Source: Mixophyes australis (Eukaryota; Chordata; Amphibia; Anura; Limnodynastidae). From it: DNA of 64,000 nt. Below the pieces are notes generated by a model that was given only the letters and a program-made list of their open reading frames with translations, did no database searches and was not told where the DNA came from. The translations under genes and the position numbers were made by a program. Where the stretch lies: positions 130,597,199 through 130,661,198 of the forward strand of contig JAVHZZ010000005.1 of NCBI GenBank assembly GCA_036250195.1, read 5' to 3'. This document shows positions 62,741 through 64,000 of the stretch, one piece after another. How positions within the stretch are numbered: position 1 is the stretch's first letter; the number at the start of each line of letters is the position of its first letter.

Positions 62741-64000
62741 ATGACATTTCTAACATTGCCCACAATTATCAACTTTCTAAGTCTTTCTGAGCAAGAGAAA
62801 TCGCAAAACAGTCATTTCTTCATTGGCGTCCAAAAACAACGCTTTTTTACACTCCTGTCTCCCTTTCTCTTGGAAACAATGACTTACATCAATTCTTTTA
62901 CATAATTCTTGTTTCTCATGACATTTCTAACATTGCCCACAATTATCAACTTTCTAAGTCTTTCTGAGCAAGAGAAATCGCAAAACAGTCATTTCTTCAT
63001 TGGCGTCCAAAAACAACGCTTTTTTACACTCCGGTCTCCCTTTCTCTTGGAAACAATGACTTACATCATTTCTTTTACATAATTCTTGTTTCTCATGACA
63101 TTTCTAACATTGCCCACAATTATCAACTTTCTAAGTCTTTCTGAGCAGGAGAAATCGCAAAACATAGTCATTTCTTCATTGCCGTCCAAAAACAACGCTT
63201 TTTTACACTCCTGTCTCCCTTTCTCTTGGAAACAATGACTTACATCAATTCTTTTACATAATTCTTGTTTCTCATGACATTTCTAACATTGCCCACAATT
63301 ATCAACTTTCTAAGTCTTTCTGAGCAAGAGAAATCGCAAAACAGTCATTTCTTCATTGCCGTCCAAAAACAACGCTTTTTTACACTCCGGTCTCCCTTTC
63401 TCTTGGAAACAATGACTTACATCAATTCTTTTACATAATTCTTGTTTCTCATGACATTTCTAACATTGCCCACAATTATCAACTTTCTAAGTCTTTCTGA
63501 GCAGGAGAAATCGCAAAACATAGTCATTTCTTCATTGCCGTCCAAAAACAACGCTTTTTTACACTCCTGTCTCCCTTTCTCTTGGAAACAATGACTTACA
63601 TCAATTCTTTTACATAATTCTTGTTTCTCATGACATTTCTAACATTTCCCACAATTATCAACTTTCTAAGTCTTTCTGAGCAAGAGAAATCGCAAAACAG
63701 TCATTTCTTCATTGCCGTCCAAAAACAACGCTTTTTTTACATTCCGGTCTAACTTTCTCTTGGAAACAATGACTTACATCAATTCTTTTACATAATTCTT
63801 GTTTCTCATGACATTTCTAACATTGCCCACAATTATCAACTTTCTAAGTCTTTCTGAGCAGGAGAAATCGCAAAACATAGTCATTTCTTCATTGCCGTCC
63901 AAAAACAACTCTTTTTTACACTCCTGTCTCCCTTTCTCTTGGAAACAATGACTTACATCAATTCTTTTACATAATTCTTGTTTCTCATGACATTTCTAAC

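Larger units (their letters stand above)
39902..64000. repeat. Satellite array, right block (177/179-bp monomers)
   Basis: The same satellite in the same orientation continues from the target-site duplication to the end of the window, about 135 monomers by division. Together with the left block it was one array before the LINE inserted. Recurrent rare variants here include GATT(C/T)TCATG, CTGTCTGCC, GAGAGATCGC, AAAAGATAGTC, CTTTCTTAC and a T7 run. No gene, RNA gene or second transposon is visible. The array runs off the right edge. Confidence 0.97.

Noticed and set aside
1..64000. CRISPR array
   Set aside because: The repeating unit is 177-179 bp with no unique spacers, and there are no cas genes. 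The content is eukaryotic satellite.
1..64000. CENP-B box in the monomer
   Set aside because: I looked for TTCG followed by CGGG at the required spacing and found neither half in the consensus monomer on either strand.

Overview
The window is almost entirely one tandem satellite array, interrupted once by a full-length LINE retrotransposon. Layout: satellite 1-32557 (runs off the left edge), LINE on the minus strand 32558-39901, satellite 39902-64000 (runs off the right edge). The array therefore covers about 56.7 kb here, roughly 315-320 monomers by division. I see no host protein gene, RNA gene, CRISPR array or bacterial/phage gene.

Organism. A two-ORF LINE of the L1/Tx1 type, an AT-rich (about 36% GC) satellite with near-nucleosomal monomers, and eukaryotic polyA and promoter-like motifs point to an animal, most likely a vertebrate. 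The style of the LINE proteins suggests an amphibian or another non-mammalian vertebrate. This is a judgement from remembered family resemblance, not a database result.

Satellite. There are two main monomer classes. A is 177 bp (GAGCAAGAG, AAAACAGTC, usually CTCCGGTCTC). B is 179 bp (GAGCAGGAG, AAAACATAGTC, usually CTCCTGTCTC). A B-like subclass has TTCTTACATTG in place of TTCTAACATTG. Classes are interleaved and some monomers are hybrids. Rare diagnostic variants recur at fixed distances, so the array has higher-order and segmental structure: a block at about 10.57-16.62 kb is duplicated at about 18.94-25.71 kb, a 2138-bp 12-mer is tandem at about 45.9-50.3 kb, an 11-mer offset (1962 bp) occurs at about 53-57 kb, and a multi-marker block recurs at 5.3, 50.4, 57.2 and 59.7 kb. 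Arrays like this are typical of centromeric or pericentromeric heterochromatin; that location is inferred.

LINE. Read on the minus strand it has: a 5' UTR of about 1.9 kb starting with a tight ETS / GC-box / YY1-like cluster; ORF1 (about 291 aa RNA-binding chaperone); a spacer of about 430 nt; ORF2 (1305 aa, endonuclease + reverse transcriptase + C-terminal zinc knuckle, all key residues visible); a short 3' UTR with AATAAA; and a short A tail. A perfect 15-bp target-site duplication lies at a TTTT/A nick site in the satellite, and the satellite register is unbroken across the insertion. This is a textbook target-primed reverse transcription product and looks young. ORF1 protein would coat the element RNA, and ORF2 protein would nick DNA and copy the RNA.

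Nearly all other open reading frames in the window are short, begin with TTG or GTG, and are by-products of the repeat or antisense shadows of the LINE. I found no evidence for a new multi-gene system. The points of interest are the layered array history and an apparently intact retrotransposon inside it.
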